The notes beneath the pieces were generated by a model. It did no database searches and had not been told where the DNA came from. It saw only the letters and a list, made by a program, of their open reading frames with translations. Below are positions 18,956 to 27,889 of a stretch of DNA of 64,000 bases, one piece after another (positions within the stretch are counted from its first letter, which is position 1; every line of letters begins with the position of its first letter). Made by a program: the position numbers and the translations under genes. Source of the stretch: Pseudorhodobacter wandonensis. Its GTDB lineage: Bacteria; Pseudomonadota; Alphaproteobacteria; Rhodobacterales; Rhodobacteraceae. The stretch spans positions 1 through 64,000 of the forward strand of contig NZ_LGHT01000044.1 in assembly GCF_001202035.1 (NCBI RefSeq), given 5' to 3'.

Positions 18956-21682
18956 ATGCAGTCGATGAATGACTACTATTCCGCCGTTCAGCTTCGCGCT
19001 GACCGGTGGAGCAGTTTACGCGAAAAGCTGGATTTCTTGGTCAAAAATCCAGATAGCCGCCGCGCCAAGGCAACCTATGCCGAAGCGGCCAAACTGTTCG
19101 CCTCCCTCGCGCTGATCGAACGGTATTGGGCCTTTCCCGGCACCACTGCTTTTGAAATCATGCGCCGCCAGTTTGAACACAACCATCTGGGCGAACTGTC
19201 CTATGCTGTCAGCCGCGTCAACCGTGCACTCAGCACTGGCGCCTATCGTCGTCGCACCATCCCGCTGGACCGCGAAGGCCGTGATGAAGACCAAGACGAA
19301 GTGGCACTGCTGCCCCCCGATGCACGCTCGCTCGCCAAACCATATTTTGAGGTGATGATCGTCGATGACGTGAACGAGCATCAGGAACGCTGGCTCAAGA
19401 ACAATATGACCTCGATGCGCCGCGTTGAGGATGATTTCATTTACGAACCGGTCATCGTGCCCAGCCTGCAAGACGCGCTGATCGGCGTTTTGTTCAACCA
19501 CAATATTCAGGCGATCATCGTCCGCCCCGGCCTTAAGCTGGAATCGGATGTTGAGCTGCCGATCCTGACCAAATACCTTAATCGTGCCGGTGGCGCCGAA
19601 GAACTGGAAGATATCGCCTCTGAGGATCTCGGCCCCGAACTCTGCCGCCTGATTGCCAAGGTTCGCCCGGAACTTGATGCCTACCTTGTCACCGACCGTT
19701 CGGTCGAAGATATTGCTGGTCTTGATCTCGGCATTTGCCGCCGTGTCTTCTATAACCAAGAAGACTTTATGGAGCTGCATCTGAACATCCTGCGCGGCGT
19801 TCAGGCACGATATAACACCCCGTTTTTTACCGCGCTGAAAGAGTATTCGCGCCAGCCAACAGGCGTTTTCCACGCGATGCCGATCAGCCGTGGCAAGTCG
19901 ATCACGCGCAGCCACTGGATTCAGGATATGGGCGCGTTCTATGGCCCCAACATCTTTTTGGCCGAAACCTCGGCCACATCGGGCGGGCTTGATAGCCTGT
20001 TGGAACCCCACGGCCCGATCAAAGAGGCGCAAGAACTGGCCAGCCGCGCCTTTGGGTCGAAACAAACCTTTTTCGCCACCAACGGCACCTCAACCTGCAA
20101 CAAAATCGTGGTGCAGGCGCTGGTCCGCCCTGATGATATCGTGCTGGTAGACCGTGATTGCCACAAATCGCACCATTACGGCATGGTGCTTTCCGGCGCG
20201 CAGGTTTGCTATCTCGACAGCTACCCGCTGAACGAATACTCGATGTATGGCGCAGTACCGCTGAAAGAAATCAAGCATCAGTTGCTGAAATTGAAGGCGG
20301 CGGGCAAGTTGGACCGCGTGCGCATGCTGCTGCTGACCAACTGCACCTTTGATGGCATCGTTTATAACGTCGAACGCGTGATGGAAGAATGCCTTGCCAT
20401 TAAGCCCGACCTGATTTTCCTGTGGGATGAGGCGTGGTTTGCCTTTGCCCGCTTTGGCCCCACCTACCGCCAGCGTACCGGCATGAACGCGGCCAATAAC
20501 CTGCGCGAACGGCTGCGCAGCCCTGCGCATGCCAAGGCCTATGCCAAGCAGCAGGAAAAGTTGAAAGATGCCGATGAGGCGACACTGCTGAAAACGCGGC
20601 TTATCCCGTCGCCCAAGGCCCGTGTGCGGGTTTACGCCACGCAATCGACGCATAAAACCCTGACCAGTCTGCGCCAAGGCTCGATGATCCACGTCAACGA
20701 TCAGGATTTCAAAGGCGAGGTCGAGGAAGCCTTTCACGAAGCCTATATGACCCACACGTCAACCAGCCCGAACTATCAGATCATCGCCAGTCTGGATGTT
20801 GGTCGCCGGCAGGTAGAGCTGGAAGGGTTCGAGTTTGTGCAACGGCAGGTCGAGGCCGCGATGTCGATGCGCCGCGCCATTTCAACGCACCCGCTTTTGC
20901 AAAAGTATTTCAAGGTATTGGCTGCAGGCGATATGATCCCCGAGGAACACCGCGAAAGCGGCGTCACCAGTTATTACGACCCCGAACAGGGTTGGACAGA
21001 CACGTGGAACTGCTGGGAAAAGGACGAATTTGTCCTTGATGCAACCCGCGTGACGCTGGCTGTGGGCGGCACAGGTTGGGATGGCGACACCTTCAAGACC
21101 GATATCTTGATGGATAAATACGGCATCCAGATCAACAAGACCTCGCGCAATACCGTGCTATTCATGACCAATATCGGCACCACGCGGTCGTCGGTTGCCT
21201 ATCTGATTGAGGTGCTGGTCGAGATCGCCAAAGAGTTGGACGAAAAGTTGGACGACGCGTCCAAAATGGAACGCCTGTCGTTTGAAAAGCGTGTGAAAAA
21301 CCTGATGCAAGACCTACCGCCCTTGCCCGATTTTTCGCATTTCCACCCGGCCTTCTGCGCCGACCCCGTTACCGGAGAGGGCGATCTGCGCACGCCGTTC
21401 TTTCTGGCCTATGATGAAAACAACTGTGATTACCTTGACCTGAACGGCGATATTTTGATGGAAATCGAAAAGGGGCGTGAGGTGGTTTCGGCCTCGTTTA
21501 TCATCCCTTATCCGCCCGGTTTCCCCATTCTGGTGCCAGGGCAAGTTATCAGCCGTGAAATCCTTACCTTTATGCGGGCATTGGATGTCAGCGAAATTCA
21601 CGGTTACCGCGCCGACCTTGGGCTGCGGGTGTTCACCGACGAAATTCTAGCCAAACAGGTTGCTAAAAAAACCAGTAAATAA
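18956..21682 (+). CDS. PLP-dependent Orn/Lys/Arg-type decarboxylase (large, fold type I)
   Basis: Cytoplasmic pyridoxal-phosphate enzyme (908 aa) of the biodegradative ornithine/lysine/arginine decarboxylase family, converting a basic amino acid or related substrate to an amine plus CO2. Visible: a receiver-like wing domain (about residues 110-250), the aminotransferase fold with FFATNGTSTCNKIV and FLWDEAWFAF, the PLP-binding lysine in ATQSTHKTLTSLRQGS (Lys567), and the C-terminal domain with YPPGFPILVPGQ. It is longer than E. coli SpeC/CadA (about 710-730) because of an extended N-terminal part and an insert near 500-560. I chose the ATG at 18956 (GAAAGGGA 7 bases upstream) over a TTG at 18932. 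It is co-directional with an ATP-grasp enzyme and amidohydrolases. Substrate specificity is not readable. Confidence 0.9.
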   Translation: MQSMNDYYSAVQLRADRWSSLREKLDFLVKNPDSRRAKATYAEAAKLFASLALIERYWAFPGTTAFEIMRRQFEHNHLGELSYAVSRVNRALSTGAYRRRTIPLDREGRDEDQDEVALLPPDARSLAKPYFEVMIVDDVNEHQERWLKNNMTSMRRVEDDFIYEPVIVPSLQDALIGVLFNHNIQAIIVRPGLKLESDVELPILTKYLNRAGGAEELEDIASEDLGPELCRLIAKVRPELDAYLVTDRSVEDIAGLDLGICRRVFYNQEDFMELHLNILRGVQARYNTPFFTALKEYSRQPTGVFHAMPISRGKSITRSHWIQDMGAFYGPNIFLAETSATSGGLDSLLEPHGPIKEAQELASRAFGSKQTFFATNGTSTCNKIVVQALVRPDDIVLVDRDCHKSHHYGMVLSGAQVCYLDSYPLNEYSMYGAVPLKEIKHQLLKLKAAGKLDRVRMLLLTNCTFDGIVYNVERVMEECLAIKPDLIFLWDEAWFAFARFGPTYRQRTGMNAANNLRERLRSPAHAKAYAKQQEKLKDADEATLLKTRLIPSPKARVRVYATQSTHKTLTSLRQGSMIHVNDQDFKGEVEEAFHEAYMTHTSTSPNYQIIASLDVGRRQVELEGFEFVQRQVEAAMSMRRAISTHPLLQKYFKVLAAGDMIPEEHRESGVTSYYDPEQGWTDTWNCWEKDEFVLDATRVTLAVGGTGWDGDTFKTDILMDKYGIQINKTSRNTVLFMTNIGTTRSSVAYLIEVLVEIAKELDEKLDDASKMERLSFEKRVKNLMQDLPPLPDFSHFHPAFCADPVTGEGDLRTPFFLAYDENNCDYLDLNGDILMEIEKGREVVSASFIIPYPPGFPILVPGQVISREILTFMRALDVSEIHGYRADLGLRVFTDEILAKQVAKKTSK

Positions 21683-21698
21683 GAACAGGGAGAAAATA

Positions 21699-23159
21699 AT
21701 GAACGATAAAAAACTTGCGAACATCTCGGAGATTCGTCGCTTTTTTCACCGCAACGAAGATCCGGTTTACTTCATCTCGGCGACCAACTTTAACCTGTTG
21801 GGCATTGATGAATGGTGCAAAAACTTTAAATATATCTGCTACTTGGATTGCTATGATGGGCGTCACCCCAACGTGTTCTGCCCGTCTGAACAGCCGCATG
21901 CCGAATTCCAAAGTATTGAGGATATCAACAACTATCTGCTGCAGCACAAAGAGGTCATCGACCTTGTAAAACGCCGCGGTGGCAAGCCCAAGTTTGTATT
22001 TCTGATGTTTGACGCCGAAACCGAGCGTCTGGCCAAGGAACTGGGCGCCGAAGTCTGGTTTCCGAAATCCAAGCTGCGCACCAAGCTGGACAACAAAATC
22101 GAAACTGTCCGCGTTGGCAACAAGGCGGGCGTGCCGTCGGTGCCAAACGTGCTGGCCGAGGTGAAATCTTACGAAGACTTGCAGAAAACCTGCGAAAAGG
22201 CCGGTATCGGCCATGACCTGGTGCTGCAATCGGCTTATGGCGACTCTGGTCATACCACCTTCTTTATCAAATCCGAAGCCGATTTCCGCCGCCATGAGCA
22301 TGAGATCATCGGCGAAGGTGAGATCAAGATCATGAAGCGCATCAACTGCCGTGGTGCCGCGATTGAAGCCTGTGCCACCAAGGAAGGTACGATCGTTGGC
22401 CCGCTTATGACCGAGCTTGTCGGCTTCAAGGAGCTGACGCCTTATCGTGGCGGCTGGTGTGGCAATGAAATCCTATCCACCGCCTTTCCGCCCAAGGTAC
22501 GCCAACAGGCCCGTGACCTGACCTTTAAATTCGGTGAACAGCTGCGCAAAGAAGGCTATCGCGGCTATTTCGAGCTCGACTTCCTGATCGACAAAAAGTC
22601 GGGTGAGATTTATCTGGGCGAGTTGAACCCCCGCATCACTGGTGCCAGCTCGATGACCAACCACGCGGCCTTTGCCCATGCCGATGCACCGCTGTTCCTG
22701 TTCCACCTGCTGGAATTCTCGAAAGCCGCGTTCAAGCTTGACGTGGCCGAGCTGAACAGCCGCTGGGCCAACCCCAACATGATCGATAGTTGGAGCCAGA
22801 TGGTCATCAAACACACCGAAGACAGTGTTGATATCCTGTCTGACGCGCCCCAAACCGGCATTTACAAGATGAAGGAAGACGGCAGCGTGGTCTTTGACCG
22901 GTTCGATTATCACCGCCGGGCCGTTGAATCAGAGAACGAGGCGTTCTTCCTGCGCATCCTTAAAAAGGGTGACTACCGCTATGAAGGCGCCGATCTGGGT
23001 ATCTTGGTGACACGTGGTCGGTCGATGACCAACAGCTTTATGCTGAACGAGCGCGCGAAACGGTGGATTCACGGTATCAAATCGGCGTTCAAGGCCGACC
23101 CGATGCCCGTAGCCGAGGCAGGACCAGCCCTTGGCGATCCGGCCTTCAAGATCATGTAA
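21699..23159 (+). CDS. ATP-grasp superfamily ligase (often labelled biotin carboxylase)
   Basis: Cytoplasmic ATP-grasp protein (486 aa). Visible are a pre-ATP-grasp domain (about 1-120), a nucleotide-binding segment (LVLQSAYGDSGHTTFFIK) and a metal-binding core with FELDFLIDKKSGEIYLGELNPRITG: the E...E-x-N-P-R pattern that binds Mg-ATP. There is no biotinyl domain, no carboxyltransferase neighbour and no biotin carboxylase C-terminal domain, so a carboxylate-amine ligase, forming an amide through an acyl-phosphate, is the more likely activity. It starts 16 bp after the decarboxylase with AGGGAG as ribosome-binding site, and its stop codon overlaps the next start (TAATG). A link to the amine made by the decarboxylase is inferred from position only. 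Confidence 0.8.
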   Translation: MNDKKLANISEIRRFFHRNEDPVYFISATNFNLLGIDEWCKNFKYICYLDCYDGRHPNVFCPSEQPHAEFQSIEDINNYLLQHKEVIDLVKRRGGKPKFVFLMFDAETERLAKELGAEVWFPKSKLRTKLDNKIETVRVGNKAGVPSVPNVLAEVKSYEDLQKTCEKAGIGHDLVLQSAYGDSGHTTFFIKSEADFRRHEHEIIGEGEIKIMKRINCRGAAIEACATKEGTIVGPLMTELVGFKELTPYRGGWCGNEILSTAFPPKVRQQARDLTFKFGEQLRKEGYRGYFELDFLIDKKSGEIYLGELNPRITGASSMTNHAAFAHADAPLFLFHLLEFSKAAFKLDVAELNSRWANPNMIDSWSQMVIKHTEDSVDILSDAPQTGIYKMKEDGSVVFDRFDYHRRAVESENEAFFLRILKKGDYRYEGADLGILVTRGRSMTNSFMLNERAKRWIHGIKSAFKADPMPVAEAGPALGDPAFKIM

Positions 23160-24166
23160 TGAAGCTGATTTGGCGCAGCATAAGCGAGCCAGACTATCAG
23201 CCCGGCCCCAAATGGGCCGGGCTATTCGCTGAGCTATGGCCTGCCTACAACACATGGTGGATGCGCGAAGGCATTGACGCGCGTCCCACCTATTGGGAAG
23301 GCCTGAAGGCGTTGAAGATCCATATGCCGGAAATCGTGCCGCTGTATGACCAGCTGTGCGCACAGGCCGGTGGCGGCGATCTTGCCGCGCGGTTTCTTAG
23401 CTTTTATCGCCCGCCGCCCTATCTTTCGGGCTGCAGCCAAGCGATCTGGCCGGGCAAGGAACCGATGCTGGTCCGCAACTACGACTATAACCCGAATGCG
23501 TTTGAACGCGTCGTGCTGCAAACCCGCTGGCAAGGCCGCAATGTCATTGGCACCTCGGACGGGTTTTGGGGCCTTGTCGATGGTATGAATGACGCAGGGC
23601 TTGCTGTGTCGCTGACCTTTGGTGGCAGGCGCGTCGTGGGTGACGGTTTCGGCGTGCCGCTGATTTTGCGTTATGTGCTGCAAACCTGCGAAACCACCGA
23701 ACAGGCCGGCGCCGCCCTTGCCCGTATTCCCACACATATGAGCTATAACGTCACCGTACTTGACGCCAAGCGCAACTTTCTGACCGCCCTTATGGCCCCT
23801 GACCGTCCTGCGATTATCACCCATGCAGCCGTGGCAACCAACCATCAGGAAAAGGTGGAATGGGATGCCCACGCCCGCGCCACTGCCACTGTGGAACGCG
23901 AGCGTTTCTTGCTGCAACGCCTGACCGGGCATATTGAGCCGCAGGAAAAGTTTATTGCCGCCTTTCTGCGCCCGCCGCTTTATTCCATCGCCTTTGACCG
24001 CGGGTTTGGCACGCTTTACACCGCCGTCTATCGCCCGCGTCTGGGCGAAATGGAACTGCGCTGGCCTCGTGGCACATGGCCGCTAAACCTTTACGGTGGG
24101 CCAGATGAATTCCGCGTCATTTACACGCCCGAAACAAAAGCCACACCACAAGAGGCCAACCAATAG
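23159..24166 (+). CDS. C45-family Ntn-hydrolase (acyltransferase/amidase-like)
   Basis: 335-residue protein of the peptidase C45 / acyl-CoA:6-aminopenicillanate acyltransferase type. Family members self-cleave at a Gly-Cys bond to free an N-terminal nucleophile. The site is visible as SGCSQ with Cys92, followed by a conserved RNYDYNPN stretch; GTSDGFWGLVDGMNDAGLAVS is typical of the beta-subunit core. Its ATG at 23159 shares one base with the stop of the ATP-grasp gene, so the two are translationally coupled. The likely chemistry is hydrolysis or transfer of an amide-linked acyl group. There is no signal peptide, so it is cytoplasmic. The substrate is unknown; a role opposing or completing the ATP-grasp step is inference. 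Confidence 0.85.
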   Translation: MKLIWRSISEPDYQPGPKWAGLFAELWPAYNTWWMREGIDARPTYWEGLKALKIHMPEIVPLYDQLCAQAGGGDLAARFLSFYRPPPYLSGCSQAIWPGKEPMLVRNYDYNPNAFERVVLQTRWQGRNVIGTSDGFWGLVDGMNDAGLAVSLTFGGRRVVGDGFGVPLILRYVLQTCETTEQAGAALARIPTHMSYNVTVLDAKRNFLTALMAPDRPAIITHAAVATNHQEKVEWDAHARATATVERERFLLQRLTGHIEPQEKFIAAFLRPPLYSIAFDRGFGTLYTAVYRPRLGEMELRWPRGTWPLNLYGGPDEFRVIYTPETKATPQEANQ

Positions 24167-24423
24167 CAGTTTCGCATGGCGGAAAACGTTGGGCAGCTTC
24201 AAGAACAATCAAAGGTGGGGTCGGCATTTTCAGGCCAAAAATTGCTTCGCCGCTGAACATCCCCAAGTCATTTCCAGCGCAACTCAGCGCAAATTGGAAC
24301 TGATCAATGTTGCATTTGCGATATCTTACGCCCTGCGCCTATATTGGTAGAATACGATACAAATCAAATCGTTGATACTTTTGACCGGCTTTCGAAATAT
24401 GGCAGTAGAATGGTGGACAGCTA

Positions 24424-26238
24424 ATGGATTTTGTCAGTGCGTTTTTTGCCGAGAGCCAAACTGCAATCTCTCTCGCAATTTTGGTTGCAATATTTGCGGG
24501 TTTTATGCTCGAACGCTTGCCCCCTTCGGCAGTTGCTGCGTCCGGGGCCATCGCGTTCTTGGCAATGGGCTACATTTCGACCGATGAGGCCCTAGAGGTC
24601 TTTTCAAACCCCGCGCCGATCACCATTGCAGCGATGTTCATTCTTTCGGGTGCGCTAGTTCGCACTGGGGTTGTTGAGTCCATATCAGGCTTTTTTGTCG
24701 ATCTGGCCGTCAAGCGCGGCTGGTTGGCAATCATAGGGATGTTGGTTGTTATCTGCATCGGCTCTAGCCTGATGAATAACACGCCGCTGGTTATCGTGAT
24801 GATTCCGGTGGTCATACGCATCGCGCAGGCCCTTGAGGCACCCTCGTCAAAACTGCTCATCCCATTGTCATATGCTGCAATTCTTGGGGGCACCCTCACA
24901 TTGGTTGGAACCTCAACCAATTTGCTGATCGACGGCGTGGCCCGCAAGCAAGGATTGCCCGCAATGGGAATGTTAGAGATCCTGCCATACGGGATTGCGG
25001 CCTGTCTTGCCGGAGGGGTGACCTTGCTGGTGTTTGGACCGCGTTTGCTGCCTGACCGCGAAACGTCAAGTGCTGCGTTGGAAAATGATGATCTCAATTT
25101 TCTGACCGAAGTGCGCTGGATGCGAGCAGAAGATGAAGAAAAGGATGAGGACGCGAAACCGGTTCTGCTCGAGGATCTGAAAGGGCTTCAGTTTTCACAT
25201 CTTGTGGCAGTGCTGCGTGGGTCTGAACGCCTGCGCCCCGAACCCGAGGCCAAGATCTTGCCCGGCGATAGAATAGTGCTGAACGCGTCACGGTCTGAGA
25301 TTTTGACGCTCGAAGAAGATAAAGAGTATCTTGTTGGCCTGAACAGCAACTTAAAGCCGCGCCAGGATGACGAAGGCGAAAGCAACCTCATTCAAGTTGA
25401 GGCGATGGTTACGCCTGAACGGTCGGGCGCGGGGCGGATCGTGCGCAACCTTGAATGGCCTGGCCGATTTGGCGTTCGACTGCTTGGGGTTTCCCGGCAC
25501 CGCCACAGCGCGGGGTCTGAGCTTGCCGAAGTCCGGTTGCGGCCCGCCGACCGGCTATTGCTAGAGGGGCAAGCCGCATCGGTGGCTGCGGTCATTTCAT
25601 CCACCGGTTTGATTGCCGCATCCGAACCGGTTGCCCGGCCCTTTCGGCGTCGGCGCGCACCCATCGCCATTGCCTGCTTGTTGGGCGTGATTACCTTGTC
25701 GATCTTTGACATTGCGCCGATTGCGGCGCTTGCACTTGTTGGCGTGGGGATCGTTTTGCTGACCCGTTGTATTGAAGCCGAAGACGCCTGGCAGGCAATT
25801 GACGGGTCGATACTTGTCTTGATTTTCGCGATGCTTGCGGTGGGTCAAGGTTTGGCAAATGCCGGGTTGATCAAAGGACTTGTAGAGTCGCTGGCACCCG
25901 CGCTTTCCCATGCGCCCCCCATACTGCTGCTTTTGGCAATTTATGCCCTCACCTCTTTTTTGACAGAGGTCGTTTCAAACAATGCTGTGGCGGTCATCCT
26001 GACGCCGCTGGCGATAAGTTTGGCAGCAAGCCTGAACATCCAGCCACAGCCGCTTATCTATGCCATTATGCTTGCCGCCTCGGCGTCATTTGCGACACCG
26101 ATTGGCTATCAGACCAACACGCTTGTCTATGCCGCTGGCAATTTTCGGTTCAGCGATTTCTTGCGGGTTGGGCTATTGATGAACGTGGTGGTTGGCGTTG
26201 CAAGTTGCCTTGCGATCTGGGCCTTGAATGATTTTTGA
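24424..26238 (+). CDS. SLC13-type permease with central TrkA-C/RCK domains
   Basis: Inner-membrane transporter (604 aa) of the divalent anion:sodium symporter superfamily, as in SLC13/ArsB/CitM-like proteins. Hydrophobic halves lie at about 1-205 and 405-604. The repeated anion-binding signatures are visible as NNTPLVIVMIPVV with GTSTNLLID in the first half and SNNAVAVILTPLAISLAA with TPIGYQTNTLVY in the second. The cytosolic loop between them (about 215-395) carries two TrkA-C-like units (LPGDRIVLNASRSEIL and LRPADRLLLEGQ). Candidate substrates are sulfate, dicarboxylates or similar anions. A 257-bp gap with an AT-rich stretch (24300-24420) separates it from the C45 gene, so it probably has its own promoter. 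Confidence 0.88.
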   Translation: MDFVSAFFAESQTAISLAILVAIFAGFMLERLPPSAVAASGAIAFLAMGYISTDEALEVFSNPAPITIAAMFILSGALVRTGVVESISGFFVDLAVKRGWLAIIGMLVVICIGSSLMNNTPLVIVMIPVVIRIAQALEAPSSKLLIPLSYAAILGGTLTLVGTSTNLLIDGVARKQGLPAMGMLEILPYGIAACLAGGVTLLVFGPRLLPDRETSSAALENDDLNFLTEVRWMRAEDEEKDEDAKPVLLEDLKGLQFSHLVAVLRGSERLRPEPEAKILPGDRIVLNASRSEILTLEEDKEYLVGLNSNLKPRQDDEGESNLIQVEAMVTPERSGAGRIVRNLEWPGRFGVRLLGVSRHRHSAGSELAEVRLRPADRLLLEGQAASVAAVISSTGLIAASEPVARPFRRRRAPIAIACLLGVITLSIFDIAPIAALALVGVGIVLLTRCIEAEDAWQAIDGSILVLIFAMLAVGQGLANAGLIKGLVESLAPALSHAPPILLLLAIYALTSFLTEVVSNNAVAVILTPLAISLAASLNIQPQPLIYAIMLAASASFATPIGYQTNTLVYAAGNFRFSDFLRVGLLMNVVVGVASCLAIWALNDF

Positions 26239-26355
26239 CGCCTTTTCCGACAGATCCGTTTGCCAGAGCAGGTCAACGTAAAATCCGCGCTTTGCAATCA
26301 AACCGCGCAGCAGGGTTTTGCCGCGTGCAACATCCGCGCGGTAGCTGGCGTCGGA

Positions 26356-27888
26356 TCAAAGCAACCATTCGACAGGCAAACGACCGATAAGCGCAATCGC
26401 TATCCGTTTGACCAGACCTGTGCCAGGCTCGCTATGCGTGCTGACGCCGGTTTCCGGATCAATCCATACAGGTTTGCGCCCGCGTTTTTGTACCTGCCAC
26501 GCGATTCCGGCCAAACCATTGTCAAAAGCATCATGCAGCCCGCTCGCCATAGCTTTGCTTTTTATCAACAGGCCCATCTCGGTGTTAAGTGTGGTCGAAC
26601 GAGGATCAAAATTGAATGACCCGATAAAGATGCGCTCGCCATCTACGGCAAATGTTTTGGCATGCAAGCTGGAACCAGAGGAACCAAAAGGACCAATTTT
26701 GTTTTTTGGGATTTGCGTACCAATCTTTGCATAAAGTTCATACAGGCCCACACCTGCGCGCAACATCTGCATGCGTCGCTTGGTATATCCCGCGTGGACA
26801 GCCAGCACGTCTGTCGCTTCGAGAGAATTGGTTAAGAAGCGCACCTTGACCCCCTGCGCCCTTAGCCTGGAAAAAGCTTTTACGCCCGCCGACCCTGGCA
26901 CCAGATAGGGAGAAATGCCGTCGAATTTCTTTTCAATTTTACCCACCGCTTTCATCAACCGGACGGCTAGCAAATCCTCGCGCGGTACCGCACCTTCACC
27001 TTTTATGGGGTCGTCGCTAACCAGTACCGCATTTGTCCATTCCAAGCCGAAATCACCATTGACGAGCGCGCTAGCGATGTCGGAGTGAATTGCCAGATTT
27101 CGATAATCCGACAGTCGCGGGTCATCGGAATAGGATGCCAAGCCCGCAGAAACAGGGTCAATGCCCCGGCCCTGCGCAAGAATATAGCTTGCAGGATGCA
27201 CCGACGGCGCTGCCCAGTATTTGTCAAAATCGGCCGCAACCTCGGGTACAATCGCGCCCATCGCCAGAACGTCGCAATCAACAAAAATTGCGTTTTGGTC
27301 GGCGCCAAAATACTCGTCCCCGACGTTGCGCCCACCCATTATTGTGGCAAGGCCGTCAACCGTAAAGGATTTGTTGTGCATTCTGCGGTTTAATCTAAAG
27401 AAATCAAACGCATATGATAGGGGTTTGAGGCGGCGCAGATTGAATGGATTATAGAGCCGAACCTCAATATTGGGATGGGCATTCAGCGCTGCCAGCTCTG
27501 GGTCAAGGCCTGTTGTGCCATTGTCATCCAACAACAGGCGCACCCGCACGCCCCGATTTGCCGCACTTTGCAATGCGTCCAGCAGCAAATATCCCGTCAG
27601 ATCACCGCGCCAGATATAGTACTGCGCATCAATCGACGATACGGCAGCATTGGCAAGGACCAGTCTTGCGGCAAAGGCGTCTTCGCCACCAAGCAGGGTC
27701 GCGACGCCCGTTTGGCCCGACGCCGCCTGACTATCTGCATAGGCCAAGGGCCCGGCGGCGGGTGCTGGCATGGCCGTGCTGTTTGCGCGCGCCCTGACCG
27801 GTGGCGACGGAAAGAGAGTACGCGCACAAACAACCGCACTGGCACCAGTGACGACAGTTGCAATCAGATAGGTAAGAAAGAGCAACAT
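26356..27888 (-). CDS. Phospholipase D / cardiolipin synthase-like protein (ClsC type)
   Basis: Membrane-anchored phospholipase D superfamily enzyme (510 aa). Both HKD motifs are present: HNKSFTVDG with GGRNVGDEYF, and HAKTFAVDG with IGSFNFDPRS. An N-terminal hydrophobic helix (residues 1-25) anchors it, and the two-domain layout fits cardiolipin synthase C-like enzymes that transfer phosphatidyl groups. It starts one base after the stop of the endonuclease/exonuclease/phosphatase gene, so the two form an operon, reminiscent of the E. coli ybhP-clsB neighbourhood. Phospholipase rather than synthase activity remains possible. Confidence 0.9.
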   Translation of the reverse strand: MLLFLTYLIATVVTGASAVVCARTLFPSPPVRARANSTAMPAPAAGPLAYADSQAASGQTGVATLLGGEDAFAARLVLANAAVSSIDAQYYIWRGDLTGYLLLDALQSAANRGVRVRLLLDDNGTTGLDPELAALNAHPNIEVRLYNPFNLRRLKPLSYAFDFFRLNRRMHNKSFTVDGLATIMGGRNVGDEYFGADQNAIFVDCDVLAMGAIVPEVAADFDKYWAAPSVHPASYILAQGRGIDPVSAGLASYSDDPRLSDYRNLAIHSDIASALVNGDFGLEWTNAVLVSDDPIKGEGAVPREDLLAVRLMKAVGKIEKKFDGISPYLVPGSAGVKAFSRLRAQGVKVRFLTNSLEATDVLAVHAGYTKRRMQMLRAGVGLYELYAKIGTQIPKNKIGPFGSSGSSLHAKTFAVDGERIFIGSFNFDPRSTTLNTEMGLLIKSKAMASGLHDAFDNGLAGIAWQVQKRGRKPVWIDPETGVSTHSEPGTGLVKRIAIALIGRLPVEWLL

Positions 27889-27889
27889 C

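Noticed and set aside
19016-20065. 349-codon minus-strand frame
   Set aside because: Antisense shadow of the decarboxylase gene; the sense frame has full family motifs.
21660-21698. Upstream in-frame start for the ATP-grasp gene
   Set aside because: It lies inside the decarboxylase gene end; the ATG at 21699 has AGGGAG at proper distance.
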